Assembly: GCA_964606575.1 (NCBI GenBank)
Contig: CAZSHA010000092.1
Location: 1-6,399, forward strand
Reading direction: 5' to 3'
DNA length: 6,399 nucleotides
Source: RGIG4576 sp964606575
GTDB taxonomy: Bacteria > Bacteroidota > Bacteroidia > Bacteroidales > Muribaculaceae
Shown in pieces: positions 5,289 through 6,399 of the stretch. The position numbers and the translations under genes were made by a program. Each line of letters begins with the position of its first letter. Position 1 is the stretch's first letter. The notes beneath the pieces were generated by a model. The model did not search any database, was not told the DNA's origin, and saw nothing but the letters and a program-made list of their open reading frames with translations.

Positions 5289-6399
5289 ATGAGAAAACTT
5301 TTACTACTTTCGGCTGCGGCTCTAATAGCCGGTGCAGCAAATGCCCAAGTCAGTGAACCTACTTTATCACAAGTTTGGCAATCAACAGATCAGATGCCAA
5401 CAAATTCTGATGCTCGTTTTGGCACTGGTTACAATGGCAAAGTTTATACGTTTGAGAGAAGTTCTGGAAACGTTTATTCATGGGATCGCAACGGAAGACA
5501 AACCGTTGTAACATGTGAAGAACTCATAGGTACTAGTGCTGGTGTTGGTGCTATTGCAATAGCTACCGACAGCAAAGGCAATATATTGCTAAACAACAAC
5601 TTTGCTTATGGTGGCTCTTCAACTAATTGGACTATACTTACAGCAAGCGATAACTATGCAACAAAAAAGACACTTGTTTTGGAAGGTTTTACAGCTGCAC
5701 GAATTGACCAAGTTGGTCGCGTTGTTGGTGACGTTACATCTAAGGTTGGTGCTTATATGTATATGACATTAACTAGCCAAAATAATATTATTTGTGTCAA
5801 TATATATAATGGTGATAGTTATGATATTTGGACTTCAACCAATAAAGCAACCGATGCATTCAATACATCTACAATTGCACAATGTGCTTTTGATAATGCA
5901 GAAGATTTGAGTAATACAGATAATCCAGCAGATCAAGCATATTGGAGAATGAGGGGTATAGCAACTCAAGGAAAGGGTCAAATTAAATATTTCGATGGCA
6001 CTGAAGTTAAGGATTTCGCTATGCCAGCAGATGGATATTCAACTGAAGGTTTTGATGTCTTTAAATTACAAGGTGCTAGATTTGGTATTTATCCGGTAGG
6101 AACCGCATATGGTCAAAAATTCGCTATCCTAAACCTTGAAACAGGAGAAGAATATGCTCGTTGGGAAGAGAGTGTTGATAAGCAAGCAAATTATGCTTCT
6201 TATGTGGCAGAAAAAGTGGATGATGATAAAGTAAACATTTATCAATATTATGCTGGGGGTGCTGCTGCTATGTACACTTTTGAACTTCCTAAAGATTATG
6301 TAACAGCTATTGAAACTGTGGAAGTTGACGCTAACGCACCAGTGGAATACTACAACTTGCAAGGCGTTAAGGTAGCTAACCCTGAAAGCGGCTTGTTCA
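5289..6399 (+). CDS. Secreted protein of unknown function with NLQG-type C-terminal tail (partial, 3' end off the window)
   Basis: 370 codons are open to the right edge. The ATG at 5289 follows the purine-rich AAGGAAAG. A Sec signal peptide is clear: MRKLL, a hydrophobic LLLSAAALIAGAA, then ANA before Gln20 as the likely cleavage site. No lipobox Cys is present, so it is not a lipoprotein. The mature part is rich in Thr, Asn, Tyr and Gly, with short beta-like stretches and DxxGxI/V turns (DSKGNIL at 94-100, DQVGRVVGDV at 140-149), suggesting an all-beta, perhaps propeller-like fold; that is a guess. Near the edge it reads VEYYNLQGVKVANPESGLF (352-370), the start of a C-terminal tail frequent on exported Prevotella and Muribaculaceae proteins. 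About 10-25 more residues are expected. The tail resembles type IX secretion sorting tails, so export or surface display is plausible but unproven. I recognise no enzyme motif. Its coding sequence looks richer in A and T than mnmE or pepT. Confidence 0.85.
   Translation, partial: MRKLLLLSAAALIAGAANAQVSEPTLSQVWQSTDQMPTNSDARFGTGYNGKVYTFERSSGNVYSWDRNGRQTVVTCEELIGTSAGVGAIAIATDSKGNILLNNNFAYGGSSTNWTILTASDNYATKKTLVLEGFTAARIDQVGRVVGDVTSKVGAYMYMTLTSQNNIICVNIYNGDSYDIWTSTNKATDAFNTSTIAQCAFDNAEDLSNTDNPADQAYWRMRGIATQGKGQIKYFDGTEVKDFAMPADGYSTEGFDVFKLQGARFGIYPVGTAYGQKFAILNLETGEEYARWEESVDKQANYASYVAEKVDDDKVNIYQYYAGGAAAMYTFELPKDYVTAIETVEVDANAPVEYYNLQGVKVANPESGLF

Overview
This window looks chromosomal and comes from a member of the Bacteroidales. 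The evidence is MnmE and PepT of Bacteroidetes type, several promoter-like boxes matching the Bacteroidetes -7 consensus TAnnTTTG, weak or absent Shine-Dalgarno sequences, and a secreted protein ending in the 'YYNLQGVKV.NP' tail common in Prevotella and Muribaculaceae proteins. The family-level placement is inference, because no rRNA or other marker is present.

Layout. (1) Positions 1-739, minus strand: the first 246 residues of a zinc-ribbon protein with repeated helix-turn-helix (HTH) domains. This type usually sits beside the tyrosine integrase of Bacteroidales integrative elements, and the gene runs off the left edge. (2) Positions 740-1058: non-coding DNA full of short, helically phased direct repeats (GCGTACCA x3, GAGGTACA x2, CAACGAT x2) and four hairpins or palindromes. 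It is probably the end region of an integrated element, abutting the 3' end of mnmE. (3) Positions 1059-2474, minus strand: complete mnmE (tRNA-modifying GTPase). (4) Positions 2573-2982, plus strand: remnant of a CNNM/CBS 'hemolysin-family' (CorC/TlyC-type) membrane protein. Three recognisable pieces are joined by two internal deletions, the first of which shifts the frame. (5) Positions 2989-3801, minus strand: a membrane-anchored DNA/RNA non-specific endonuclease with an intact DRGH active site. (6) Positions 3901-5124, plus strand: complete pepT (peptidase T), divergent from the nuclease, with interleaved promoter-like boxes between them and a strong intrinsic terminator after it. (7) Positions 5289-6399, plus strand: a secreted protein of unknown function, cut by the right edge close to its expected C-terminus.

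The genes do not form one pathway. Three are housekeeping or degradative (tRNA wobble modification, extracytoplasmic nucleic-acid cleavage, tripeptide hydrolysis), one is decaying, one is an exported unknown, and the left end belongs to a probable mobile element. The places most worth a second look are the repeat-rich junction at 740-1058 with the mnmE 3' end as candidate attachment site, and the doubly deleted CNNM gene. I see no clear sign of a wholly new system. If there is one, it would lie in the mobile element beyond the left edge.
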